Of a DNA stretch of 64,000 bases, positions 44,286-55,234 are shown one piece after another (the stretch's first letter is position 1; each line of letters begins with the position of its first letter). The position numbers and the translations under genes were made by a program. The DNA comes from Boesenbergia rotunda. Taxonomy: Eukaryota > Streptophyta > Magnoliopsida > Zingiberales > Zingiberaceae. The stretch lies in the NCBI GenBank assembly GCA_024364735.1, contig JAGFNQ010006466.1, forward strand, positions 278,520 to 342,519, read 5' to 3'. The notes under the pieces are model-generated. The model worked only from the letters and a program-made list of their open reading frames with translations. It was not told the DNA's origin and made no database searches.

Positions 44286-45549
44286 TGTTGGTGCCGGAAG
44301 CACCAAAGTCGAACCTATGTTTTGATAATGGCAAAGGGTTCAGAAGTTAAGATTTGGTTGTGATCTAACAAGCTTATTAAGTGTGCAGGAAAGTCCTAGG
44401 TACACTAGGCACTAAGTCCTGGTTCTATGAATTGGGCAACGAAGACCTGGTCAAGGATTGGGCACCGAAGACCTGGTGAGTGAAGCTAGGCACGAAGACA
44501 TGGTCGAGGACTGGGCACCGATGACCTGGTGAGTGAAGCTGGGCACTAAGACCTGGTCGAGGACTGGGCACCGAAGACTTGGTGAGTGAAGCTGTGCAAA
44601 AGTCCAACTAGAGGAGCCGGTTGGCAAAAAGATAAATTCTCCCGAGAGGAGTAGGTGAGGATGCGTTCCCTGTAGGAGGGAACTTTAGGCGTCGGTTCGA
44701 CCTAGTGTTCCATTTGGGAGATCCAATGTCAGAACTCAGACAGCTCAGGCTGTAAATAATGTTTTAATCTTATCATTTGTATGTTTTGTATGTCTTTGGA
44801 ACTAACCCTGGTTGCAGGAATGAATGGAAGGAGTTTTCTGCACTCAGGCGCCTCAATGGAGTGAGGCGCCCTAGTTGGGCTAGATGCCTGTATTGAGACA
44901 GGCGCCCCAGTGAAGGGTTAAACAGAGCATTCGAAGCAAACTGCCACGCAAGCCTTTGTACCAAGTCAAGCTAGGCGCCTGTGTTAACACAGGCGCCCCA
45001 GTCAGCTCAGGCGCCCCAGTTGAAGGGATAAGCACTGGCCGAATCTGCGGATTGGAGTTCTCGCAGGATAGGTCGCGTGTCAGGCGCCCCCTTCAACACA
45101 GGTGCCCCACTGACCAGTATAAATAGGGGTTCACCCCAAGGCTTCAGAACAACTTACAAATCTCGCTCTCAACACTTTCGTTCAAGCGCTACGCTCCGAC
45201 AAGCTCCATACTCGCGATTCAAACACCGACGATGACCCGCTGCTCCAAACTTCCAACCTCTCCGGTCGTCGGTAAAAGTTTAATTCTTTAACTGTTGTAA
45301 TTTCATTTTTAGTTTTATATTTATACTCCAACTTGTAAACTCTTTTCGAATATAGAATTGCCCATCGTAAACGGTCAAGCTCCGTGGGCCTTAGAGTAGG
45401 AGCCGACCTCGACTCCGAACCAAGTAAAAAGAAATCGTATTAGTAATTAATTTTACTGTTTCCACTGCGTAATAATTGCTCTCTTTGTCCGAAATTTTTT
45501 ACGATCAATATTCACCCCCCCCCCTTTATCGATTCAATCTGATCCCACA
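44286..45549 (+). mobile_element. Solo LTR H, SIRE-like relative
   Basis: The LTR runs from TGTTGGTGCC to GATCCCACA and is flanked by the perfect TSD TTGGT (44281-44285, 45550-45554). It is 1264 bp. It shares the layout of the F family (repeat array, TTCGACCTAG block, GGCGCC cluster, TATA, GTCGGTAAAAG, C-rich end) but is diverged in sequence. TATAAATA is at 45118-45125. Confidence 0.88.
44395..44600 (+). repeat. U3 tandem repeat in LTR H
   Basis: Alternating units of about 30-50 bp (gaagacctggtcgaggactgg and gaagacctggtgagtgaagc types) occupy the place of the F hairpin array. The first unit CCTAG-gtaca-CTAGG and CACC-gaagacct-GGTG units form short stems; others do not. Confidence 0.6.
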
Positions 45550-45554
45550 TTGGT

Positions 45555-46045
45555 TGCCCTTCCAGTTCCGCTAACGCAGTATTCATTCTAATGATTAATC
45601 TAGAGATATCACACAGACGGCGACAAACTTATTCCGAAAGTGAGCGTCATGAACGATAGGTCACCGTAGTTCAACCTTGGGTAAGAACGGGAGGACACCT
45701 ACACCGTGGTACAACCTTGGGTGCTGACGAGCGGACATCTACGCCTGCAAGATTAACATGAGTATTAAAAGGATACACCGGAAAGAGTTCCAGCGGAGTC
45801 CTCTCCGACGATCAAGTCAGAAATTCTTCTAGTATGGAGAAGAGGCGAGGAGAATAGGAATCTCAAAGTTCCGAAAAAAAGGATCCCCTTTACCTGGGTA
45901 TTGAAGCACCTTATATATTTGCTATCCCTCCTTCGATCGCCCCTCACGTCCCCGTAACCGCCTCCTTTATTTCCGCGCTTAATGGTTAATGTTGTTTGAC
46001 AGCTATCATCTGCTAAGGGATGTTGGTAACGACCGCCACACACCT
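45555..46045 (-). mobile_element. Element D 5' end: gag start, leader and part of LTR
   Basis: On the minus strand the start codon of D's Gag is likely ATG at 45586-45584 (MNTALAELEGQ), joining the frame at 44280 across H. Upstream is leader and probably LTR sequence, with a TATATAAGG box near 45918-45910. The LTR edge is not visible, as the gap starts at 46046. Confidence 0.5.
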
Positions 46046-46505
46046 NNNNNNNNNNNNNNNNNNNNNNNNNNNNNNNNNNNNNNNNNNNNNNNNNNNNNNN
46101 NNNNNNNNNNNNNNNNNNNNNNNNNNNNNNNNNNNNNNNNNNNNNNNNNNNNNNNNNNNNNNNNNNNNNNNNNNNNNNNNNNNNNNNNNNNNNNNNNNNN
46201 NNNNNNNNNNNNNNNNNNNNNNNNNNNNNNNNNNNNNNNNNNNNNNNNNNNNNNNNNNNNNNNNNNNNNNNNNNNNNNNNNNNNNNNNNNNNNNNNNNNN
46301 NNNNNNNNNNNNNNNNNNNNNNNNNNNNNNNNNNNNNNNNNNNNNNNNNNNNNNNNNNNNNNNNNNNNNNNNNNNNNNNNNNNNNNNNNNNNNNNNNNNN
46401 NNNNNNNNNNNNNNNNNNNNNNNNNNNNNNNNNNNNNNNNNNNNNNNNNNNNNNNNNNNNNNNNNNNNNNNNNNNNNNNNNNNNNNNNNNNNNNNNNNNN
46501 NNNNN
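46046..46505. other. Assembly gap (460 N)
   Basis: A run of N separates D's 5' end from the copia pol of element I. The 5' half of I is absent, so the gap size may not be true. Confidence 0.98.
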
Positions 46506-47692
46506 CTTCATTTGATTATGAGATATGACAAATGGATGTGAAAACAACTTTCCTTAATGGAAACCTGCTTGAGGATGTATACATGATACAACCTGAAGGT
46601 TTCACATCGGTTGATAAAACCAAAGTATGCAAGCTTCGACGATCTATATATGGACTGAAGCAAGCATCTAGGAGCTGGAACATCCGTTTTGATGAGACAA
46701 TCAAAGAGTTTGATTTCTCACAAAATCCTGACGAACCTTGTGTGTACAAGAAGGTTAGTGGGAGTGCAGTCGTATTCCTAGTATTATATGTCGATGACAT
46801 TTTACTTATAGGAAACGATATATCAGTTTTACAGACAGTTGAAATTTGGTTGTCCAAAACTTTCTCCATGAAAGACCTGGGAGAAGCAACCTATATCCTT
46901 GGGATTAGAATCTATAGAGATAGATCAAAACGGTTGCTTGGTCTTTCGCAGTCTACATATATAGACCGAGTGCTAAAAGGGTTTAGCATGTCGGAATCCA
47001 AGAAAGGTTACCTTCCCATCAGGCATGGGATCAACCTTTCAAAGTCTATGTGTCCACGCACAGAAGACGAAAGGATTTGCATAAATAAGATTCCCTATGC
47101 ATCCGCGATAGGATCTATCATGTATGCTATGTTATGTACAAGGCCCGATGTATCGTATGCTCTGAGCGTCATGAGCAGATACGAATCTGATCCAGGAATG
47201 GATCATTGGGCGGCTGTCAAGACAATCCTTAAGTACTTAAGAAGAACTAAGGATGTGTTCCTAATATATGGAGAAGGAGATATGGTAATACGTGGGTATA
47301 CGTGGATACGTATTTACTTTGAATGGAGGCGCAATAAGTTGGAAGAGTTCCAAATAAGACACCGTAGCGGATTCTACCACGGAAGCAGTCTGGATCAAGA
47401 TGTTTGTCTCAAAACTTGGTGAGGTTCCAACCATTGATGAAGTAATACCGGTTTATTGCGACAACAATGGAGCTATTGCACAAGCAAAGGAACCAAGGTC
47501 TCATCAGCGATCCAAACACGTGCTTCGCCGCTATCATCTGATCAGAGAGATTATAAGTAGGAATGACATACAAATTGAGAAAATTCCCACTGAAAGGAAT
47601 TTAGCGGATCCTTTAACTAAGGCCTTGCCTCAGAGCAAGTTTGAGGGTCATGTTAGAGCCTGTGGTATTGGATACCGTAGCGATTGGCATTA
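46506..47692 (+). pseudogene. Element I: copia pol 3' part (RT and RNase H), defective
   Basis: The frame from 46532 holds the copia RT: MDVKTTFLNGNL, IYGLKQASRSWN, the catalytic LYVDDILLIG and MKDLGEATYILGIRIYRD, followed by PYASAIGSIMYAMLCTRPDV. RNase H begins near 47285 but is broken: a deletion after the first acidic motif shifts the frame, a TAA follows GGAISWKSSK in the other frame, and a second deletion removes the segment after STTEA, including the TEAEY site. The tail (CDNNGAIAQAKEPRSHQRSK, ADPLTKALP) is intact from 47415. Resembles the abundant Tork/TAR-type copia families. Confidence 0.85.
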
Positions 47693-47707
47693 GGCCAAGT
47701 GGGAGTT

Positions 47708-50046
47708 TGTTAGTGATATGAGAGAAGTGTCCTAAGGCAATCGCCTTATGATTGTAAACATTTATTTTAATAAATGATAATTCACTATTTGAGTATACAT
47801 GTTTGTGTATTTGATTGGGATCTTAAACTCATCTACTGAATGTCCGCAATACAATTCATAGCATAAGAGAATTTGTGATGGGATCACAACTAGTGATTAT
47901 CTCTAAATGTGCAATTGTGAAGTATTGAAAATATCCCTAGTCGATGAATTGATAAAAACGGTCATTATCAATTCTGTTGAGACTAGCATGGGTTATTCTA
48001 TAATCAGCTGATTCTCACTGGCTGGTGACATTGGGATGTCCAGAGATAAACATGGATGCTAGTTAAGGGAACTAGTTCATTGGAGTGACTAGCTGTAAAA
48101 CTTCATATGGTAATCTATATAGATATGTCAATGAAATTCTTACTGCAGCTTAAGTGCAATGTTCCTTTGACTTGCGGTGTTCAAGTCATCTTGGTCATGG
48201 AGACTTATACTTTAACATCTTAAGCAAGCATCTCCTAGGAGGTGTGGACCCAGGATGATTGGGTATAAGCCGAAGTGCCCGAAGATGTTTGAGCAGCCTA
48301 CAAAGGATTCACCACTCCTTGCGAGGAGATGTATACCCAGGCATATCGTCGGATTGTTACTCAAAGCCTCTGGCTAGAGCATATCATGTTTAGAGTGCAA
48401 GTCTCTTAAATACATGAGAGTAATTAGAAATTCAAAGGACGAGAAAGACACTACTTGGGCTAGGTGTGACGTAGTCAGCCTAGTGGGGACTGACACAAAT
48501 AGACCGTGTCCTGAACCAAGTGGGTATAAGATGGTGAAGGGAATGGGACACGATTCATTAGAGCTGCTGAAGGGTTTCGGAATTACTTCTGAGGTCAAAC
48601 CATTGATCTTTCGATTAATTGGGGTTCATGATGTACTACTAGGTGTCACTCATGACCGTTCTATAATTGGTTAATTATAGACGGCCAACATAAATCAAAA
48701 GCCTATTTTAGTCACACGCACTACGAGTAATCCAAGGGATTTAAAACGAGTTGAAAATTAGATTTTCCAATCAAGAGAAATAAGTCGAATCTGAGTTAAT
48801 CAGAGGCGCAACGGAAACTTAAAATGGCTAAGTCTTTTGAAGGCTTATTGGGCGAATTAAATGAGTTTAATTCACGATCGATTCGGCTCGGTTTGGCCGG
48901 CCAAAGAGGGTGATAACCCCCTTTGGTTTGGCCGGCCACAACAAGGGGAAGAAACTAATTTATTTGATTTAATTAATAAAATAAATCTAGCGCGATTTGT
49001 TTTATAAATTATGGATAAATAAATTTGTATAAAGAAATTTATATAAATAAATTTATAGAAATTTATATAAATAAATTTATAGAAATTTATTCTTTTTATG
49101 GAAATTAAAATGATCCATGGAATGGTTTATTTTAATTTTATAAAATCAATTATGAATTGATTTTTTCATAATAAGAAAGTTTATAAATTTCTTATAAAAT
49201 TTATTCCATAATTAAAGGAGAGAAGAATTTGTTTTATTATAAAGTTAGTTATAATAAAACTAGGCATAACGGAATAAGTCATAAGAAATTTTATAAGATA
49301 AAATTCTTATGATAACTAATTCCATTAATTCCGTTAAAAGAGAGACTTGGTAAGGGAGAGGCCACTATATAAAGGAACCAAAGGCAAGCCTTGAATTCCT
49401 AATCGATATAGAGCTATCAAGAGATTAGTTGCTCCCTTTCTCTTCCTCTCCTCTCCTTCCCTCCTAGGGCCGGCGCCCCTTTGTCATCTTAGGGCCGGCG
49501 CCCCTTTGTCATCTTAGGGCCGGCGCCCCTTTGCAAACCCTAGGGCCGGCACTCCATCTTCTCCAAGTGGTTGCCGTGAGCCAACAACACCAAGGAGAAG
49601 CCAACCAAGAAGAAGAAGAAGCGGATCGCATCTCCCTCCTTCCTGGAATTTAGATTCCGTTTCCTTTTGGTTAGTTTCCATTCTTTTCTCTTGTTGTTCT
49701 AGTTGTGCCTTCCGAGAATCTAGTAGTTCTCGTCGGCACAAAACTCATGACTTTGCGAAGTCATCCCAAAGAGAACTCGGCATGGACGCGAATAGAGGCG
49801 GAGCTTCCAAGGGACGCTACGGTTGGATCTCGTCCCTTTTCTTCGAGTTACGCGAGGTACAAAGTAAATTAGTTTACTTTTCCGCAAAAGTTTTTAATTT
49901 ATGATCATATCCACACATCATAAGGTAGCATGCTAGATACGTGGTTAAAATAATTTGAGAAATTATTATGCTAATTCTTCCGATGCATGTAAAAATTTAA
50001 AGTTTTACGAACCCGTATCCTTGTCGACATGCACCCGGTCCCAACA
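47708..50046 (+). mobile_element. Element I 3' LTR (2339 bp)
   Basis: It runs from TGTTAGTGAT to GGTCCCAACA, preceded by the polypurine-like GGCCAAGTGGGAGTT. A solo LTR of the same family is at 2379-4648 in opposite orientation. It contains four copies of a 20-28 bp repeat with GGGCCGGCGCCCCTTTG (about 49466-49550) and a GGCCGGCC-flanked inverted repeat near 48894-48937. Confidence 0.9.
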
Positions 50047-51241
50047 ATATGACTCCGATGCCATATTTCCATGCATGATACATAACTCCAATGTTCCAAA
50101 ACCCATGAATTGAGACTCAAATCCATCTCCAACTCCTTTGGCATACTTCATGACCCTTCTAGACTTCCGAGAGAAAACCTCCTGGGATCCATAGACCATG
50201 GGTCCCAACTTGGCTCCTAGAGCCCCCCTTTGAGCTCTTAGCCTTAGCCACCTCCATAGGTGACTCAACAAACACTAGACCACACCGGTGTACCTCCGGT
50301 GACTCTTGGTCTACAATCCTAACCTTCTTAACCTTGGACACCTTATCCTTAGTCAAGACTTTCTTCTTGCCTTTAAATGGCACCCCCTTGCCATTTTGAA
50401 CTTCCCCTCCTTGCTATAGTTATATGCTACCCTAGCATATTTCTTTTCATTGGCATTGGAGAACTTAGATCGGTATCCTAAACCCGATCTATCATTGTTG
50501 GGGTTTTGACCACCCAACACCATACCTAAACTCTTAGATTCAATAGTGAATCTATCTAGGGTCTTTTCTAATTTCTCAAGCTTTGCCCTTAAAGCTTGAT
50601 TTTCCCTTTCTAGGTTCTTAAACCTAGAATCAACATGTCCACCTTGGACATTCCTAGACCTACCCATCCTAGGCATGTGTCTCCCCTTCTTGGGGTTAAT
50701 GACTTGGTTCTTAGGTCTAATGGTCTTGGATTCATCATGATGCATGATTTTCCTAGGGTTTTAATTTACAATATTAACTCTACTCCTATCATGATATTTA
50801 AATCCAAAGTTATGCATGGGTAAATAATTGACATTATTTCTAACATGCATGGAGGAATTTGAATTAAATATAAAGTTAGGGATTACCTCTTTTACCCTTG
50901 TAGCTCCCCCTTAACTTGAGCTCCTCTTCTTTTCTAATTTCTTCAAGTGTGCCAACTTCTTGATTTCTCCTTTCTTTGGGCACTTGGTGTGGTAGTGTCC
51001 ATGCTCAACACACATGAAGCAAATTATATGCTTCTTATCCTTCTTTGCTCCATCCCTACAACTCATATTAGTTTTCAAACTATTTGACTTGAGTTTAGGG
51101 TTTACCTCCTTTTTCTTACCCAATGAACACTTGTCCTTGTAGTGTCCTTTTTTATTGGACCCAAAGCAAATTATGTGCTCCTTTGACATTGCTTTGGTGG
51201 AGGTGGAAGCTTCTTCTTGCTCCGGCATTGAGGATGGTCTC
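50047..51241 (-). pseudogene. Element G: gag remnant related to element E
   Basis: On the minus strand two zinc knuckles are seen (CFGSNKKGHYKDKC and CFMCVEHGHYHTKC, 51228-50911), then a basic region and coiled coil (50745-50353; LERENQALRAKLEKLEKTLDRF, DRSGLGYRSKF) and a further frame to about 50159. It aligns with E's gag (31357-32660), though here the second knuckle is complete. It is interrupted by LTR J1 at 51242, and on the other side ends at element I. Confidence 0.75.
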
Positions 51242-53621
51242 TGTGGGGACCGATGTCGTCGATAGAAGGGGAGGTGAATATCGACTCGTAAAAACTTTTG
51301 CGAAAACCATGTCTTTCGATCATTCTAGATAGAGAGTTGTAGGACCAGTGCCGTCAATAGAGCGGGGGGGGGGGGGGGGGGGGTTGAATATCGACCATAA
51401 AAATCTTTCGCAAACTCCGTAAACTTTTCAGTTCGACACTTTGAGATTCGTTCTAAACAGAGCGTTAGTAGCACAGCGGAAAATAAAACAGTAAAGTAAG
51501 GACGACACAAATTGCACACGAGATTTTACTTGGTTCCCAACCCCCCAGGGTCAGTACATCCAAGGCCTAAGCACGGGAATGCCCGTCCACTAATGGTCTC
51601 CTTTCCAGACTTTCCAGAGGCGAAGAAACCTGTCTTACAGTGCAAGAGTTGCAAACAAAAGGATAAATAAATTTAAATGCAGAATGTAAACTCAAACCGA
51701 ACAAACAGATTGAAACTCGGCCCATCTGGACCTCCAAAGTGCTGCACACTTCCTCCTGGAGCCTCCTGGTCTAGAGCTTCATCGTTAGCACTTTGTCATC
51801 ACTTGGGAAGCTTAGAATCGTTCCAAAAAGTTGTGTCTTGAGCCTTGGGGTCGAAGCCCATTTTATAGCCTTCATTAGGGCGCCTGTGATGACTAGGGCG
51901 CCTCAAAGGGCTTGGTCAAAGCTTATCTCCGCGCTGAACTCGTCGGAGCCGATAAGGCTTCTGACCAGGGCGCCCTGGACCTCCCAGGCATCTCATTGAA
52001 CTTGGTCAAAGCTTATCTCTGCTTCGAACTCGTAGTAGTAGATACAGCTTTCAACCAGGGCGCCTGTAACATATGGGGCGCCTGAATGAAGACCTGGTTT
52101 GCCTCCTTTCACTAAGGCGCCCCAGTTGATGGGGGAGCCTAGCTCCTTTAGGGTGCCTCCTTCAATGGGGGCGCCTAGCAGCCAGTCTTCCAGCCGCGGT
52201 GTGTGTTGTTTGCCTGCTTTGTCTTCCATTCTAGGTACCTGCAAGATACACAAATACAAAGCAAATGTACATACAATCTTAGCCTTAACGAGATGGTTCT
52301 GACTTCGGATTTCTGTGAAACCCTAGGTCGAACCGACATAAGTTCCCACCCCCGAGAACGCGCCTTCAACCTACTCCTCTCAGGAGACGGTTGCCACCCA
52401 GTCCATTCGGGTGGACTTTTACTTAGCCTTCGATACTCTCGGATCTCGAGACATCCAAACCTTGACCCATCTCTACTTATGTCCTTAGTCATCACTCAGC
52501 TAAGTTGCTCAATCCCTCGGACTAAGACTTCGTGCCCAAACCCTAGGTCCAGGACATCGGCGCCCAACCCTCGGCCAGGACTTCGTTCCCAATTCCTCAA
52601 ACTAGGTCTTCGGTGCCCAACCCTCGGCCAGGAATTAGTGTCCAATTCCTCGAACCAGGTCTTCGTGCCCAGCTTCACTCACCAGGTCTTAGTGCCCAAC
52701 TTCCGGTCAGCTCTTCGTCCCCAGTCCGCGACAAGGACTTCTTGCCCAACTTCCGGTCAGGACTTAGTTGCCCAGCCCGCGACCAGGACTTAGTGCCCAA
52801 TTCAAATGAACCAGGACATCGTGCCTAGGATAACTAGGACTTTGGTTCACTTTGTTACACCTTTCTTGACTAACCCTTCCCTTGTTCAATGTATCACTGA
52901 CTTAAGTATATTGTCAAACATTGAAACACTTAGAGGAGGACATCACTGTTGCAACTTGCACCAACAAGAGTTAGTGCGCAATGGAAAATATAATGAATGA
53001 AAAGAAAGAGACTTGTACACACGGGATTTACTTGGTTCCCGACCCCTCAGGGTCAGTACATCCAAGGCCTAAGCACGGGAAATGCCCGTCCACTAATGGT
53101 CTAGTTTCCAGACTTTTCGGAGGCAGAGAAACCCATCTTATAGTGTACGATTTGCAATCAAAAAGTATTACTGAAAGTAAATGCGGAAAGTAAATCAAAC
53201 TAAACAAACGGTCGAAGACTCGGCCGATCTGGAGCTTCGAAGTACCGCGCACTTCCTCCTGGAGCCTCCTTGGTCACAGAGCTTCGTCTTTAGCACTTTG
53301 TCGTCACTTGGAAAGCTCAGAATTGTTGTCTAAGTTGAGGGGTCGAAGCCCCTTTTATAGCTTCTTTACTGGGCGCTTGTGTTGAAGGGGGCGCCTCAGT
53401 TGCCTCGGTCAAAGCTTATCTTCACGCCGAACTCGCAACAACTAATAAGGCCTTCATCCAGGGCACCCTAGACCTCCAGGGCGCCTGAATGATTCAGGCG
53501 CATGGTTCATTGAGGCGCCTGGTTCATTGGGGTGCCCTAGTTAATGGGGCGCGCAATAGCCTGTTTTCCGGCCATGTTGTGTGTTTGTTTACCTATTTTG
53601 TCTTCAATTTTAGGTACCTGC
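51242..53621 (-). mobile_element. LTR J1, split by solo LTR J2 and by F2
   Basis: The U5 end starts TGTGGGGACCG at 51242. The first 96 bp are followed by J2, then J1 resumes at 52972 and runs to 53621, where F2 is inserted at the same GGTACCTGC segment seen inside J2 (near 52235). The U3 end of J1 is missing because F2's right border is deleted. GGCGCC motifs lie near 53370-53560. Confidence 0.8.
51338..52966 (-). mobile_element. Solo LTR J2
   Basis: It runs from TGTAGGACCAG to GCACCAACA with the perfect TSD AGAGT (51333-51337, 52967-52971) and is 1629 bp. On the minus strand the U3 has a tandem repeat of short units (about 52830-52500), the TTCGACCTAGGG block and GGCGCC motifs (about 52170-51884). 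A run of more than 15 G starts near 51364 at the U5 end. Confidence 0.88.
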
Positions 53622-53731
53622 TGTTGGTGCAGAATGCACCCAAGTCAAACCTGTGTTTTGATAATGGCAACATAGGTCAAAAGTTAAGTCTTACTTATTT
53701 TCTAACAAGTTACTCTAGTGTGCAGGAAAAG

Positions 53732-54037
53732 TCCTAGCGAAGGACTGCTAGGTACTGGCAAAGGAAAGCCAGGGTAAAAAGTCCTAGCGAAGGACTGCTA
53801 GGCACTGGCGAAGCAAACCAGAGTCAAAAGCCCTAGCGAAGGACTGCTAGGCGCCAGGCGAAGGATAGCCTGGGACTGAAGCCCTAGCGAAGGAATGCTA
53901 GGCACCAGGCGAAGGGCAGCTCGGCATCCAAGACCTGACAAAGGACCGTCAGGCAAAAGTCCAACCAGAGGAACGGTTGGCATCAGGTAAATTCTCCCGA
54001 GAGGAGTAGGTGAGGACGCGTTCCCCGTCGAGGGAAC
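53732..54037 (+). repeat. U3 hairpin array, F2 5' LTR
   Basis: This has the same order of inverted repeats as in F1, including perfect CCTAGC with GCTAGG, CCAGGC (loop changed to gaaggata) with GCCTGG, CCTGAC with GTCAGG and CCAACC with GGTTGG. One CTGGC unit is damaged by a small deletion (near 53807). Confidence 0.8.
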
Positions 54038-55009
54038 AGTAGGCGTCGGTTCGACCTAGGGCTCCATTTCGGAGGCCCAAAGTCAGAACCAAGACAGTTA
54101 AGGCTGTATAAAACAACAAATTAATGCTTTATATTGTTTTCGGACTAACCATGGATGCAGGACCAAAGGAACGTGTGTCTGCAGCTCAGAGAGCCTTAAA
54201 GGAGTGAGGCAGCAGCTGAGCAAGGCGCCCTGAGTGTCCAAGGCGCCCCCAAGGTGAACAAGAAACAAGTGAAGCAAAAAGTAGCTTCGGCTGACTACTG
54301 GCCGGGGCGCCCTCAGCAGCGAGGGTGCCCTCAGCAGCGAGGGTGCCCTCAGCAGCCAGGGCGCCCTCAGCAGCAAACGCGCCCCGCGCCTATGTCAGCA
54401 GAGTCAATCACCCTTATCCAGCCGAGAATCCAGCGCGGAAAAAGTCAAGCAAGGCGCCCTCAGCGTCCAGGGCGCACCCAGGGTCAAACCTCATCCCTAT
54501 TCGGGTGGGATAAAGCTTGACCGAGAGGATTAGGGATCGCTTGACACGTGGCAGGGTGCCCCCGACGTCCAGGGCGCCCCGAGGTGCTATAAATAGCCCC
54601 CAACGCCCAAGCTTCCAAATACAACTTCTGAATCAACTCTTCTACGCTCTTCTGCACTCGCGCTTCGCCTCGGAATCCTTCCAACTCGTGCCGACGACGT
54701 CCCGCTGCTCAGAAAAAGTCGATCTACCCCGGACGTCGGTAAAAGAGTTATTTTAAAGTTTACTGTACTTAATTCTAATTCTGTAATCTTTTGTAAACGA
54801 ATTTGCGCCTGATATAGAATTGCCCAAAGTAAACGGTCAACGACCGTGGGCCTTGGAGTAGGAGTCGACCCAGGCTCCGAACCAAGTAAAAACGACTGCG
54901 TCTCTTTGTTATTATTTATCTTATTTTCTGCTGTGCACCTGCTCTTAATTTTCCGAAAAACGAATACCGATATTCACCCCCCCTCTATCGGTTCTATCGA
55001 TCCAACAAG

Positions 55010-55021
55010 TGGTATCAGAGC
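55010..55021 (+). promoter_or_regulatory. F2 primer-binding site
   Basis: TGGTATCAGAGC, two bases after the LTR end, is a perfect initiator-Met match. Confidence 0.88.
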
Positions 55022-55234
55022 GGGGAAGTTCAAACCTGGTGCAACCACCAGTTTGAAATTTTTTTTTCGGATCTTTATTTTCCTTTTCTTTAAATTTTCG
55101 TTAAATATCTCGTTTGAGTTTTTTTTTCGAGGTTGGTGCAACACCCCTCGTTATCTTATTTATCCAGCACTACTAATCCAAGACCTAGTCTTGGAAAATT
55201 TGTTTTTCTGTTAGTTTTCTATTTTCAGATTAAA

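Larger units (their letters stand above)
21941..46045 (-). mobile_element. Element D: old Tat-like Ty3/gypsy element broken by four insertions
   Basis: On the minus strand the pieces read in order: probable 5' end (46045-45555), Gag (45586-45555, 44280-43771, 28447-27980, 24983 onward), protease (about 24440-24150) and start of RT (22346-21941). Between them are solo LTR H, element E, element C and a solo A-type LTR, each with a TSD or near-TSD at the break. Gag motifs (FENAALLHQYTDG, EKYCDFHGSTTHSIEECY) and protease (FVDTGSSANILY) fit the Tat/Retand branch. Many stops show long decay. It is the oldest element in this block. Confidence 0.75.
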
